A DNA stretch of 64,000 nucleotides from assembly GCA_033763395.1 (NCBI GenBank), contig JANRKQ010000230.1:62001-126000 (forward strand), in the 5' to 3' direction. Source of the DNA: Xiheimicrobium sp033763395 (GTDB taxonomy: Bacteria; Myxococcota; Myxococcia; Myxococcales; Myxococcaceae). Below the pieces are notes generated by a model. It did not search any database. It was given only the letters and a program-made list of their open reading frames with translations, and was not told the DNA's origin. Position numbers and translations under genes: made by a program. Each line of letters opens with the position of its first letter. The stretch's first letter is position 1. Positions 49,821 to 57,822 of this stretch are shown here, in pieces.

Positions 49821-51101
49821 TCACTGGTTCCGGGGCTGGAGGGTGAGGAAGAAGGCCTGGTTGGGAGCGTTGAAAGCGCCCTCGGTGCCGACGACGTGCA
49901 GCGCGCCAGGCCCGCCCGAGATGTCGAAGATGCGGTGGCTCGGGTCGGCCGGCATCGGGAAGGTATCGAAGCCACCGTCGGTGTACGCGGTCCGGTGGGC
50001 GAGGCCGCCGAAGGTGCCGACGAAGACGCCGTCATCGGTCACCTTGAGCGCGAAGGCTCGCGCCGGGAGCGCTGCGACCTGCTCGAACCCGCCGTCGACG
50101 CCGAGCTGGAAGATCTTGCCGCTGTCGCCGATCGCCCACACGTTGTCGCTCCCCGTTCCGTCGACCGAGACCATGCCGTTGGTGTCGAGCACGTTGCCGA
50201 GCCTGCCGACGCCGAAGCGGTGCACGTAGCCGTCCGAGGTGGTGAAGAAGATCTCGTCGGCCGGGGTGACGTAGACGTCGGTGACGAACACGGCCGGAGA
50301 GGCGTTCCCCTCGGGCTGCAGCATGTTCGTCTGGCCGGTCGTCAGGTTGAGCTCGCACAAGCCCGGCTCGTACCCGCCGATGATGACGCGGTTGCCGATT
50401 CGGTACATCGCGTTCCCGATCAGGTCCATGCCGGCGCACGTTCCGCTGTAGCGGACCTGTGGCAGGCCACCATCGACGAAGCGCTGGACGCGGGCGGTGA
50501 TGAGGTTGCTCTCGGTGATGAGGAGGAAGTCGCGGCCCGAGCCGCCGTACGCCTCGACGTAGGGACCGATGCCCGAGCCGATGGGACGGAGCACCCCGGT
50601 CGACGTCGCGGGCGTCGGCCCGTGGGTGACGAACGCCGACTGTGTCGGAGTGGTGTACTTCACGAAGATGCCGATGCCGTCGTCGAGCGTCTCGCCGACC
50701 ACCGCGTACGATTCCTTGAGATCAGTGCGGACCGTGTGACGAATCACGCAGAACGGAGCGCCCGTGCACACCGGTGGGCCTGCGTCGGGCACGCCGCTGT
50801 CGACCATGCCTGCGTCTGTTCCGCCGCCCGCCGAACCTCCAGCGACGCCACCTGCCGAACCACCCGCGGTCCCTCCGGCCGTGCCGCCCGCGGCGCCACC
50901 GCCACCGACGGCGCCACCCGCTGAGCCTCCGGCGGAGCCGCCCGACGTGCCACCGCTCGAGCCGCCGCCCGACGGTCCCAGTCCACCGCCCGCGCCGCCA
51001 TCACACCGCACCCGGGCACAGTACTGATCGTACGCGGCGTCGAAGTTCCAGCAGCCCGCGAGGGGGACGAGCGCCACCGTGGCGAGAAGGAGCCGCTTCA
51101 T
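49821..51101 (-). CDS. Stalked lipoprotein with a repetitive beta-rich domain
   Basis: A 426-residue lipoprotein. Lipobox PLAGC (VPLAGCWNF), then a Gly/Ser/Ala/Thr stalk of about 75 residues (GGSAGGSAGGAV and similar), then a short Asp-Ala-Gly piece and a C-terminal domain with a Cys pair (PPVCTGAPFCV). The domain is beta-rich with repeats such as DVYVTPADEIFFTTSDGYVHRF and GSDNVWAIGDSGKIFQL, the style of a beta-propeller. ATG 51101 shares one base with the upstream gene's TGA (TGATG). It is in the Ser/Thr kinase operon. Confidence 0.7.
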   Translation of the reverse strand: MKRLLLATVALVPLAGCWNFDAAYDQYCARVRCDGGAGGGLGPSGGGSSGGTSGGSAGGSAGGAVGGGGAAGGTAGGTAGGSAGGVAGGSAGGGTDAGMVDSGVPDAGPPVCTGAPFCVIRHTVRTDLKESYAVVGETLDDGIGIFVKYTTPTQSAFVTHGPTPATSTGVLRPIGSGIGPYVEAYGGSGRDFLLITESNLITARVQRFVDGGLPQVRYSGTCAGMDLIGNAMYRIGNRVIIGGYEPGLCELNLTTGQTNMLQPEGNASPAVFVTDVYVTPADEIFFTTSDGYVHRFGVGRLGNVLDTNGMVSVDGTGSDNVWAIGDSGKIFQLGVDGGFEQVAALPARAFALKVTDDGVFVGTFGGLAHRTAYTDGGFDTFPMPADPSHRIFDISGGPGALHVVGTEGAFNAPNQAFFLTLQPRNQ

Positions 51102-51991
51102 CACCGACCTCCCAGCAGATCGAACGAGCCCGACAGGGACACCGCGCCGCCCGAGGGCGTCAGCATGAACGACACCGTCGCAGGCGGCGGGGGCGCGCCG
51201 ATCAGGAACATCACCACGGCCGTTCCGATGCCGGCGACGGCCACTCCGGTGAAGATGAACCCGAGGGTCTGCAGCTCCTTGCCATTGTCGCGGAGCGCGC
51301 GCGCCTCGGCCGGGGGCACGTCGCCTCCGGCGGTGTTGAGGGCCTGAAAGCGGTTCCCTGCACGGGCGAGGCAGTAGGTCGCGACCCCTCCAGCGACGAG
51401 CCCCACGGCCCCGGGGATCCACGAGAGCGGCCGCAGGTTCGGGCCGGGCCTCGCCACGGCGGGAGGTGGCTGCATCGCCTTGCGGCGCTCCTCTTCTTCA
51501 CGCTGCGCGCGGGCCAGCTCATCGGCCTTCTTGCGATCCTCTTCTGCCTTCACCGCGTCGGCCTTCGCCTTCTCTTCGGCGAGGCGCTTCTCTTCTTCGG
51601 CCTTCTGGGCGGCCAGGGTGGGCGCCAACATCTTCTTCACCTGCTCGCGCGCCTTCTCGGCGAGCGCACTGATCTTCGGCGCCACGGCCACGGGCAGCTT
51701 GAGGTCGGGGTCGAAGCTGAAGGCCTCGGTGAACGCCGCCGTGGCCTTCTCGTCCTTGCCCATGTCGGCGAGCACCACGCCCTCGAGCACCGAGCAGCGC
51801 GCCTCGTCGTCGGGCGTCTTCGCCTTGGTCTTCGCCTTCTGCACCTGGGCCAGGGCCTTGGGGTACTCGAGGTTCTCGTAGAGCGTGATGGCCGCCTGGA
51901 GGTACTTCGTCACCTCGGGCGACTGGGTCTGGGCGAGGGCGACGCTGGCGACCAGCACCAGCGCGAGGCCAAAGGCTCGGCGCATGCTCAC
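51101..51991 (-). CDS. Tetratricopeptide-like protein with two C-terminal membrane helices
   Basis: A 296-residue protein. A signal peptide (ALVLVASVALAQTQ) leads into a helical repeat region resembling TPRs (YLQAAITLYENLEYPKALAQ and VLEGVVLADMGKDEKATAAF), then a Lys/Glu/Ala coiled coil (about 125-170), then two hydrophobic helices near 200-220 and 240-265. Start GTG 51991 overlaps the kinase stop (GTGA); ATG 51985 is an alternative two codons on. It may link periplasmic or membrane events to the kinase. Confidence 0.7.
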   Translation of the reverse strand: MSMRRAFGLALVLVASVALAQTQSPEVTKYLQAAITLYENLEYPKALAQVQKAKTKAKTPDDEARCSVLEGVVLADMGKDEKATAAFTEAFSFDPDLKLPVAVAPKISALAEKAREQVKKMLAPTLAAQKAEEEKRLAEEKAKADAVKAEEDRKKADELARAQREEEERRKAMQPPPAVARPGPNLRPLSWIPGAVGLVAGGVATYCLARAGNRFQALNTAGGDVPPAEARALRDNGKELQTLGFIFTGVAVAGIGTAVVMFLIGAPPPPATVSFMLTPSGGAVSLSGSFDLLGGR

Positions 51992-53589
51992 TCCTGCAGG
52001 GTGAAGTTGTGGGTGAAGGCCTGGCTGCCAGCCTTCACGACGAACGTCTTCTCGATCACCTTGTTCGAGGTGGGATCGATCACCTTGATCTGGTGCGCGC
52101 CGACGGGCACCGGAATCTCCCGGCCCAGCGGGGTCTCGCCGATCAGCTTCCCGTCGATGAAGACCCGGCCCGACGGGCGAATGCGGAAGTCGACGCGGCC
52201 GAGTCTGGGCGCGACGGCGACCTTCACGGTCCCGGCGTCGGGTTCGGCGGCCACGAGTTGCGCCGGCCCGGCGTCGACGGCCTCATCGAGGCCCGCGTCG
52301 ACGAGCTCGGCCACGGCGAGCGCCCCGGCATCGGCTTCGGGCTGCGCGACCGGGGGCCCCGCGTCGATCACCACCGCGGCCAGGGGGGGCAGCGGCGGGG
52401 GCACCGGAACGGCCGGCGGAGGATCTTTGTGGGTCGCCACCCAGGCGCCGATGCCGACAGCGGCCAAAGCGAGCACGACGCCCACCATGAGCGGCGCCTT
52501 CGAGCGAGCCTGATCTGGCACCGGCCGCAGCGTCGTCTGCGACATGCCCGTGCCCTGGGCCTCGGTCGGCACCGGCGGAGCCGTGCGCTCCTTCGACTCC
52601 TGCGACGGGAACGTCTTGTCGAGCGGCATGCCGCCCGGCGGCAGCACGTTCTGGAGCGTGGCCTCGTGGTCCTGCGGGAAGAGGTGCTCGACGAGCTTGC
52701 CGACGTCGGCGACCGACACGACCTCGCCGGTCGACGCGATGAAGCGCTCGAGATCGTGCTGCAGCTCACGGCAGCTCGAGTAGCGGTCCTGCGGCTTCTT
52801 CTCGAGGCACTTCGAGATGATGGCGTCGAGGGCCCTTGGCAGATCGGGCCGCTTCACGCTCGCGCGCACCAGCGGCTCGTTGCCCATGATCGCCTGAATG
52901 ATGCTCACCTCGCTGGTGGCATCGAACGGCATCGCGCCGCAGGCCAACTCGTACAGCACCACGCCGAGCGCGAAGATGTCGGCGCGGCGGTCGAGGGGCT
53001 CCCGGGCGAGCTGCTCGGGCGGCATGTAGGCGAGCTTGCCCTTGATGACGCCGCTCTTGGTGAGGTGGGGCTGGGTGCTCGCCTTGGCGATGCCGAAGTC
53101 GACGACCTTCACGCCGCCGTTGCGGGACACCAGCACGTTGTCGGGCGAGATGTCGCGGTGGACCAGGTTCATCGCCTGGCCGCTCTGGTCCTTCAGATCA
53201 TGCGCGTAGCCCAGGCCCTCGGCCGCGAGCGCGAGAATGCGGGCGCACAGCGGCAGCGAGATCGGCCCGACCGTCTCACGCGCGGCCTTGTTGAGCGCGC
53301 GCAGGTTCGGGCCGTCGATGAACTCCATCGCGATGTAGTACTGGCCCTCGGCCTGGCCGAAGTCGAAGATCTGCACCACGTTGGGGTGGTTCAGCTCGGC
53401 CGCCAGCCGCGCCTCGGACAAGAACATGTTGATGAAGTTCTGGTCCTCGCCGAAGTGCGGGAGGATTCGTTTCACCACGAGCTTCTTCTGAAAGCCCATC
53501 GGCCCGTCGGCGCGCGCGAGGAAGACCTCGGCCATGCCGCCGGTGGCCAGCTTGCGAACGAGGGTGTACTTGCCGAGCGTCTGCGCCAT
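51988..53589 (-). CDS. Membrane Ser/Thr protein kinase with PEGA domain
   Basis: A 533-residue Hanks-type kinase. Catalytic domain about 10-265: LATGGMAEVFLAR loop, VVKRILP Lys, VHRDISPDNVLV (HRD), VVDFGIAKA (DFG), and KGKLAYMPPEQ. A single membrane helix (GVVLALAAVGIGAWVA) is near residue 370, then a Pro/Ala/Asp linker and a C-terminal PEGA domain (VDFRIRPSGRVFIDGKLIGE and TPLGREIPVPVGAHQI in part). PEGA domains are common in myxobacterial kinases and probably sense or bind outside the cell. It starts the four-gene operon ending at 49538. Confidence 0.92.
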   Translation of the reverse strand: MAQTLGKYTLVRKLATGGMAEVFLARADGPMGFQKKLVVKRILPHFGEDQNFINMFLSEARLAAELNHPNVVQIFDFGQAEGQYYIAMEFIDGPNLRALNKAARETVGPISLPLCARILALAAEGLGYAHDLKDQSGQAMNLVHRDISPDNVLVSRNGGVKVVDFGIAKASTQPHLTKSGVIKGKLAYMPPEQLAREPLDRRADIFALGVVLYELACGAMPFDATSEVSIIQAIMGNEPLVRASVKRPDLPRALDAIISKCLEKKPQDRYSSCRELQHDLERFIASTGEVVSVADVGKLVEHLFPQDHEATLQNVLPPGGMPLDKTFPSQESKERTAPPVPTEAQGTGMSQTTLRPVPDQARSKAPLMVGVVLALAAVGIGAWVATHKDPPPAVPVPPPLPPLAAVVIDAGPPVAQPEADAGALAVAELVDAGLDEAVDAGPAQLVAAEPDAGTVKVAVAPRLGRVDFRIRPSGRVFIDGKLIGETPLGREIPVPVGAHQIKVIDPTSNKVIEKTFVVKAGSQAFTHNFTLQE

Positions 53590-53694
53590 CGGGTGTCAGT
53601 CGGAGGAGACCGCCCTACACCATCGCCCAGACGGGGCGATCGCGGAACGAAATACGCGACAGGGAACCCGTCGACGGGCGCGCGACGGCACGGT

Positions 53695-54369
53695 ATGGCG
53701 CACGGCTCCATGCTTGGTGCTGCGCTGTGTGTCGTTCTGAACGCGTCTCCCGGGTTGCTGCAGGGCGCCCAGCTGCGGGTCGACAAGGGAGTGGTCCGCT
53801 CGCCGGTCGTGCGCGATGGCCGCGCCGAGTACGAAGGCGCGCCGTGGGACTCGCAGCTCGCGGCGATCCTCCAGCCCGACGGCATGCTCGAGTGGGATCT
53901 CGGTGAGGTGAAGCCCGTCGAGGCCGCGCTGATCCAGGGCGACAACAACGACGACTTCATCTTGTGGGGGTCGGTCGACGGCTCGTTCTTCTCGCCGATC
54001 TGGCGCGCACCGCAGGACGCGATGGCCGGCCTGCGAACGCGCACCACCACCACGCTCAAGACCCAGGCGCGGTACCTGCGGCTGACCGCCGAGGGCGGCG
54101 ATCGCATGTATTCGATCGGTGAGGTGATGGTGTTCTCGAAGGCCGCCGAGCTGACCGACGACGTGGTGCGCCGGGAGCCGCTGCCGCCGCCCGCCAAACG
54201 GCCCGAGCCCCAGCTCGATGGGTCGCTCGTGCTCTCGACGGTGATGGCGGTCGCGGCCCTCGCCTGGTTCTGGAATCGGCGCCGGGTCGCCCTGGCGGCG
54301 GCGACGTCGACGCCTCCGGCCGAGGCGCCTAAGAGCGCGCCGACGGACTCGCCGACGAGCGAGGGGTAG
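53695..54369 (+). CDS. Discoidin-like (F5/8 type C) protein with a C-terminal membrane helix
   Basis: A 224-residue protein. A signal peptide (LGAALCVVLNASPGLLQGA) precedes a discoidin-type beta domain (LEWDLGEVKPVEAALIQGDN, WRAPQDAMAGL and ARYLRLTAEGGDRMYSIGEV in part), ending GEVMVF. After a linker, one hydrophobic helix (VLSTVMAVAALAWFW) and an Arg-rich tail anchor it, so it would face the periplasm or outside. ATG 53695 has no strong ribosome-binding site; M6 at 53710 is another start. An imperfect tandem repeat overlaps its end. Confidence 0.7.
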   Translation: MAHGSMLGAALCVVLNASPGLLQGAQLRVDKGVVRSPVVRDGRAEYEGAPWDSQLAAILQPDGMLEWDLGEVKPVEAALIQGDNNDDFILWGSVDGSFFSPIWRAPQDAMAGLRTRTTTTLKTQARYLRLTAEGGDRMYSIGEVMVFSKAAELTDDVVRREPLPPPAKRPEPQLDGSLVLSTVMAVAALAWFWNRRRVALAAATSTPPAEAPKSAPTDSPTSEG

Positions 54370-54506
54370 CGTCGCGACTCCGACACCTCCGGGCCTGCGC
54401 GTTCGGCCGCGGCGCCTCCGAGCGGACGGTCGGATTCTCTGACGAGCGAGGGGGAGCGTCGTCGCTGGCAACGACTCCAATACGCTGCGGGCCCGCGCGT
54501 TCGGCC
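54324..54506. repeat. Imperfect tandem repeat at the end of the discoidin-like gene
   Basis: Copy A (54324-54408) and copy B (54411-54506) share the order GGCGCCT, then ACGAGCGAGGGG, then AGCGTCG and GCGTTCGGCC, with substitutions and an insertion. Copy A begins inside the last codons of the discoidin-like gene and runs past its stop. A third, weaker copy may start near 54503. It looks like duplication of the 3' end. Confidence 0.7.
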
Positions 54507-54673
54507 TCCGAGCCGGCTCACCCGCACCCGCAGACTCCGACGAGGGCCGACGTCACCGCGCGGTGGGCTTTCCCTCCACGCTCCGCAGAGGTCATCGTCG
54601 CGACGGTGATGGCGGTTCATCAGATCTGACGGCAGCGGCCTGGAGCGCTTCTCCAGCGCTATGCTTTTCCGAA

Positions 54674-56299
54674 ATGGTCCGTTCGCGAGCGCTGTGGTGG
54701 GCGACATTCGTCGTGTCGCTGTCGTCCTGCCCTGGGCCGGTGGGTCCGTCGACGTGCGAGCCCAGCACCTGCACCGGCTGCTGCACCATGGACGGCCGCT
54801 GCGAGCCGGGCGATGACACCCTCGCGTGCGGCGCGCGGGCCTCGGCCTGCGCGGTCTGCAGTGGAGCCGAGACTTGCGTCGGAGGCCGGTGCAGCCGGCT
54901 CGGGGCAGGTGGAGGCAGCGCAGGTGGCGGGGACGCCGGCGGAGGCGCGGGCACCACGGGTGGAGGCAGCGCCGGCGGCGGGGACGCAGGCGGCGGCGCG
55001 GGCACCACGGGTGGAGGCAGCACAGGCGGTGGGGCGGCGGGCGGAGGTGGCGTCGCGGGCGGAAGCGCCCAGCCTCAACCCGAGTGGGTGCTCGACCCCG
55101 GACTCACGGCCAACGAGCTCGGCGTGCTGGTGAACGAGGCCGATCCCATCTCGGTCGCGGTGGCCGCTCGCTACGTCACGGCGCGGTCGATTCCGGTCCG
55201 CAACGTGGTGCGGCTCACCTTCGACGCGGGCACGTCCACCACGCTGTCGGCGCAGGCCTTCGCGCCCCTCAAGGCCATCGCCGACGCGCAGGGCGAGGAC
55301 GCCGGCGTGCAGGCCTGGGTCGTCACGTGGACGCGGCCCTACCGCGTCGACTGCATGTCGCTCGGCACGGCCTTCGCGGTCGGCTTCGACGCCGGGTTCT
55401 GCAGCACGCCGTGCGCGCCCACCACGGGCCTGTCGACCTTCGACGACGAGGGCCTCACCGACGCAGGCCCCTCGCATCGGTTCTTCGATCGCCTGCGGAT
55501 TCGCCCGACGATGATGCTGGCGAGCAACGGCGCCGACGCGGGCGTCGCGTTCTCCACCATCGCGCAGGGCCTGGCGGCCGACGACAGCTTCCCCTCGGGT
55601 GAGGGCTTCTTCGTGCGCACCACCGACATGGCCCGCAGCGTGCGGTGGCCCGAGTGGGTCTCGGTCACCATGCCGCAGTGGGCCGACGGCGGGCTCACGC
55701 TCTCGTACGTCGACGGCTCCATGGGCGGCCCGCAGGCCCTCGTCGACGCCGGCCCGGTGCTCTTCTACTTCCAGAGCTCGGCCAGCGTGCCGTCGATCGC
55801 GACCAACCAGTACCTGCCCGGCGCGGTGGCCGATCACCTGACGTCGTTCGGGGGTCAGGTGCCGACGAGTGGGCAGATGAGCCAGCTCCGGTGGCTCGAG
55901 GCGGGCGCGACCGCCAGCTACGGCACCGTCGTCGAGCCCTGCAACTTCACCACGAAGTTCCCCAACACCACGGTGCTGCTCAGCCACTACTTCCGGGGTG
56001 AGCCGATCATCGAAGCCTACTGGAAGTCCGTGCGCATGCCGGGCGAGGGCCTCTTCACCGGCGAGCCGCTCGCGAGGCCGTGGGGCGCGCAGCTCACCAC
56101 CTGGGACGCCACGAGCCGCACCCTGGGCCTCACCACCACGCACCTCAAGCCAGGGCTCCGCTACGCCATCGACTCGGCCCCGACGCGCCAGGGCCCGTGG
56201 ACCCGGGTGCGCCTGAACGTCTCGGTGCCGCGGCATGGGCGAACCACCATCACGGTGCCGGGGGCCACCGAGCCGTTCTACCGGCTCGTCCGATACTGA
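54674..56299 (+). CDS. TIGR03790-family lipoprotein with a 10-Cys module and Gly-rich stalk
   Basis: A 541-residue lipoprotein. Lipobox SLSSC, then a ten-Cys module (TCTGCCTMDGRCEPGD ... CAVCSGAETCVGGRC) nearly identical in cysteine spacing to that of the lipoprotein at 8655, then a Gly/Ser/Ala stalk (about residues 80-130), then a TIGR03790-type domain: LTANELGVLVNEADPISVAV near 140 and NVVRLTFDAGT. This domain family has broad but sporadic distribution and unknown function. ATG 54674 follows TATGCT by 8 bp, predicting a leaderless mRNA. Confidence 0.75.
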   Translation: MVRSRALWWATFVVSLSSCPGPVGPSTCEPSTCTGCCTMDGRCEPGDDTLACGARASACAVCSGAETCVGGRCSRLGAGGGSAGGGDAGGGAGTTGGGSAGGGDAGGGAGTTGGGSTGGGAAGGGGVAGGSAQPQPEWVLDPGLTANELGVLVNEADPISVAVAARYVTARSIPVRNVVRLTFDAGTSTTLSAQAFAPLKAIADAQGEDAGVQAWVVTWTRPYRVDCMSLGTAFAVGFDAGFCSTPCAPTTGLSTFDDEGLTDAGPSHRFFDRLRIRPTMMLASNGADAGVAFSTIAQGLAADDSFPSGEGFFVRTTDMARSVRWPEWVSVTMPQWADGGLTLSYVDGSMGGPQALVDAGPVLFYFQSSASVPSIATNQYLPGAVADHLTSFGGQVPTSGQMSQLRWLEAGATASYGTVVEPCNFTTKFPNTTVLLSHYFRGEPIIEAYWKSVRMPGEGLFTGEPLARPWGAQLTTWDATSRTLGLTTTHLKPGLRYAIDSAPTRQGPWTRVRLNVSVPRHGRTTITVPGATEPFYRLVRY

Positions 56300-56303
56300 C
56301 GGC

Positions 56304-57818
56304 TCACAAGCCGGCGACCTTGCCCGCGGCGCTCACTTCCCAGGTGAACCTCACCGTCTTCGTGGCGTTGGGGCCCAGCGGCACGCTCAGCCGCGCCAGG
56401 CCCTCCTTCGAGACGGCGCCGGGAGGGGGGTCGCACTCCTTCGTGAGCACCTGCACCTCGACCTCCTTGACCTCGCTCACCAGCACGCGCTCCTCGATGA
56501 CGAGCTGGCGCGGCTCGGCCGAGGCGTTCGACACGTGGAGCGTCACCCGCTTCTTCGTCGTGCGGCGGCCGGTGAGGCGGTTCTCGTCGGGCTTCTCTTC
56601 GAGCTCGCGCGTCACCCGCACGCCGTCGGCGCTCCCGAACGACAGCTTCAGCGTCTCGCCGGGCGCGGTGAAGGCCACCTGCGAGCGGCCGACGAAGCCC
56701 GACTCGCGCACCAGATCGATGGGGCCCGCGAGCATCACCGTCTCACTCGTGTTGGGGAACCGCGCGACGGTGAAGGCGAGCGGTGACAGCTCGGCCGGGC
56801 ACACCAGCTCGAGCTCGGCCTTCGCCTCGGTGCGGAACAGGGGCAGCCGGTGCGGCTGGCCATCGCTCGGCACCGTCACCCGACCCGCGACCGTGAGGAG
56901 CCGCGCTTCGCCCCCGTCATCGAGGCCGGGGAACTCGGGCGCCGCCTGCGAGCGCTCGCCGGCCGACTGAATCGCCTCCTCGCGCACCGAGACGTCGACG
57001 GAGCGCTTCTCGGCCGACGACTTCGGCCGAAGGAAGAGCCAGTCCGCCACCAGCACGGGCGGCGTGGTGCCGAGGGTCGGGCGCGCCGTCGAGAGCTGAA
57101 GGGCCACGTCGGTCCACGCTTCGCCGGTGCGCTGCCAGATGACGGCCTCGCCCTCGAGCGTCACCGTGTCCTTCGCCAGGGTGGCCCGGTACGCCGGCCG
57201 CCACACCGCACAGGGCACGAGGTAGCTGACGCGCACGGTGGCCTCGCCAGAGCCCTCGAGCGTCAACGCGAGCGCGCACTCGAGATCCTCTTCCCGCGCC
57301 TCACTCAGCGCCAGCGCCTGCCGCGTCGCGCCCAGCTCTCGCCTGGTGGCCTCGAGCCAGGCCTGCACCTCACGCACCGCCGCCTCCGTCGCCCGCTGTT
57401 CGGCCCCCACCGCGTCGAGCTGCCGCCGCCAGGCCTCGACGTCGGCTTCTCCGTAGCCCGCCCGCTCGGCGATCGACTGGAGCAGCTCCTTGCGCGTGGT
57501 GGCCAGCGTCTCGAGGCGGGTCTGCAGCCGGTAGACGTCGGTGTCGTGCTCGTACTGCTGATCGACGAGCGCCTCGACGCGCTGCCGGAGCACCGACGGG
57601 TCGCCGCCCCTGGGCTTCTCTTTCCACCGACGGACCAGCCGCGCCTCGTGCAGGGTGCCGCCCGTCACCTCGACCTTGAGCGAGCGATCGACGGCCACCA
57701 GCGGCAGGCCGGGCACCTCGAGGGTGGTGACGCCGCCCGGCAACGACAGCGTGCCGGTGCGCTCGACCTGCGCGCGATCTTCCATGACGACGACCTTCGT
57801 GAGGGGCAGGGTCAGCAT
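56304..57818 (-). CDS. MuiA-family (DUF4139) protein, shorter copy
   Basis: A 504-residue cytoplasmic-looking protein. The N domain (TKVVVMEDRAQVERTG) is of DUF4140 type, followed by a long coiled coil (about 75-170) and a beta-rich DUF4139 domain (RVSYLVPCAVWRPAYRATL, VALQLSTARPTLGTTPPVL). This is the mucoidy-inhibitor MuiA-like family. It lies 4 bp from a longer paralogue upstream. Together they may form a hetero-oligomer. No enzyme motif is evident. Confidence 0.78.
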   Translation of the reverse strand: MLTLPLTKVVVMEDRAQVERTGTLSLPGGVTTLEVPGLPLVAVDRSLKVEVTGGTLHEARLVRRWKEKPRGGDPSVLRQRVEALVDQQYEHDTDVYRLQTRLETLATTRKELLQSIAERAGYGEADVEAWRRQLDAVGAEQRATEAAVREVQAWLEATRRELGATRQALALSEAREEDLECALALTLEGSGEATVRVSYLVPCAVWRPAYRATLAKDTVTLEGEAVIWQRTGEAWTDVALQLSTARPTLGTTPPVLVADWLFLRPKSSAEKRSVDVSVREEAIQSAGERSQAAPEFPGLDDGGEARLLTVAGRVTVPSDGQPHRLPLFRTEAKAELELVCPAELSPLAFTVARFPNTSETVMLAGPIDLVRESGFVGRSQVAFTAPGETLKLSFGSADGVRVTRELEEKPDENRLTGRRTTKKRVTLHVSNASAEPRQLVIEERVLVSEVKEVEVQVLTKECDPPPGAVSKEGLARLSVPLGPNATKTVRFTWEVSAAGKVAGL

Positions 57819-57822
57819 CGCG

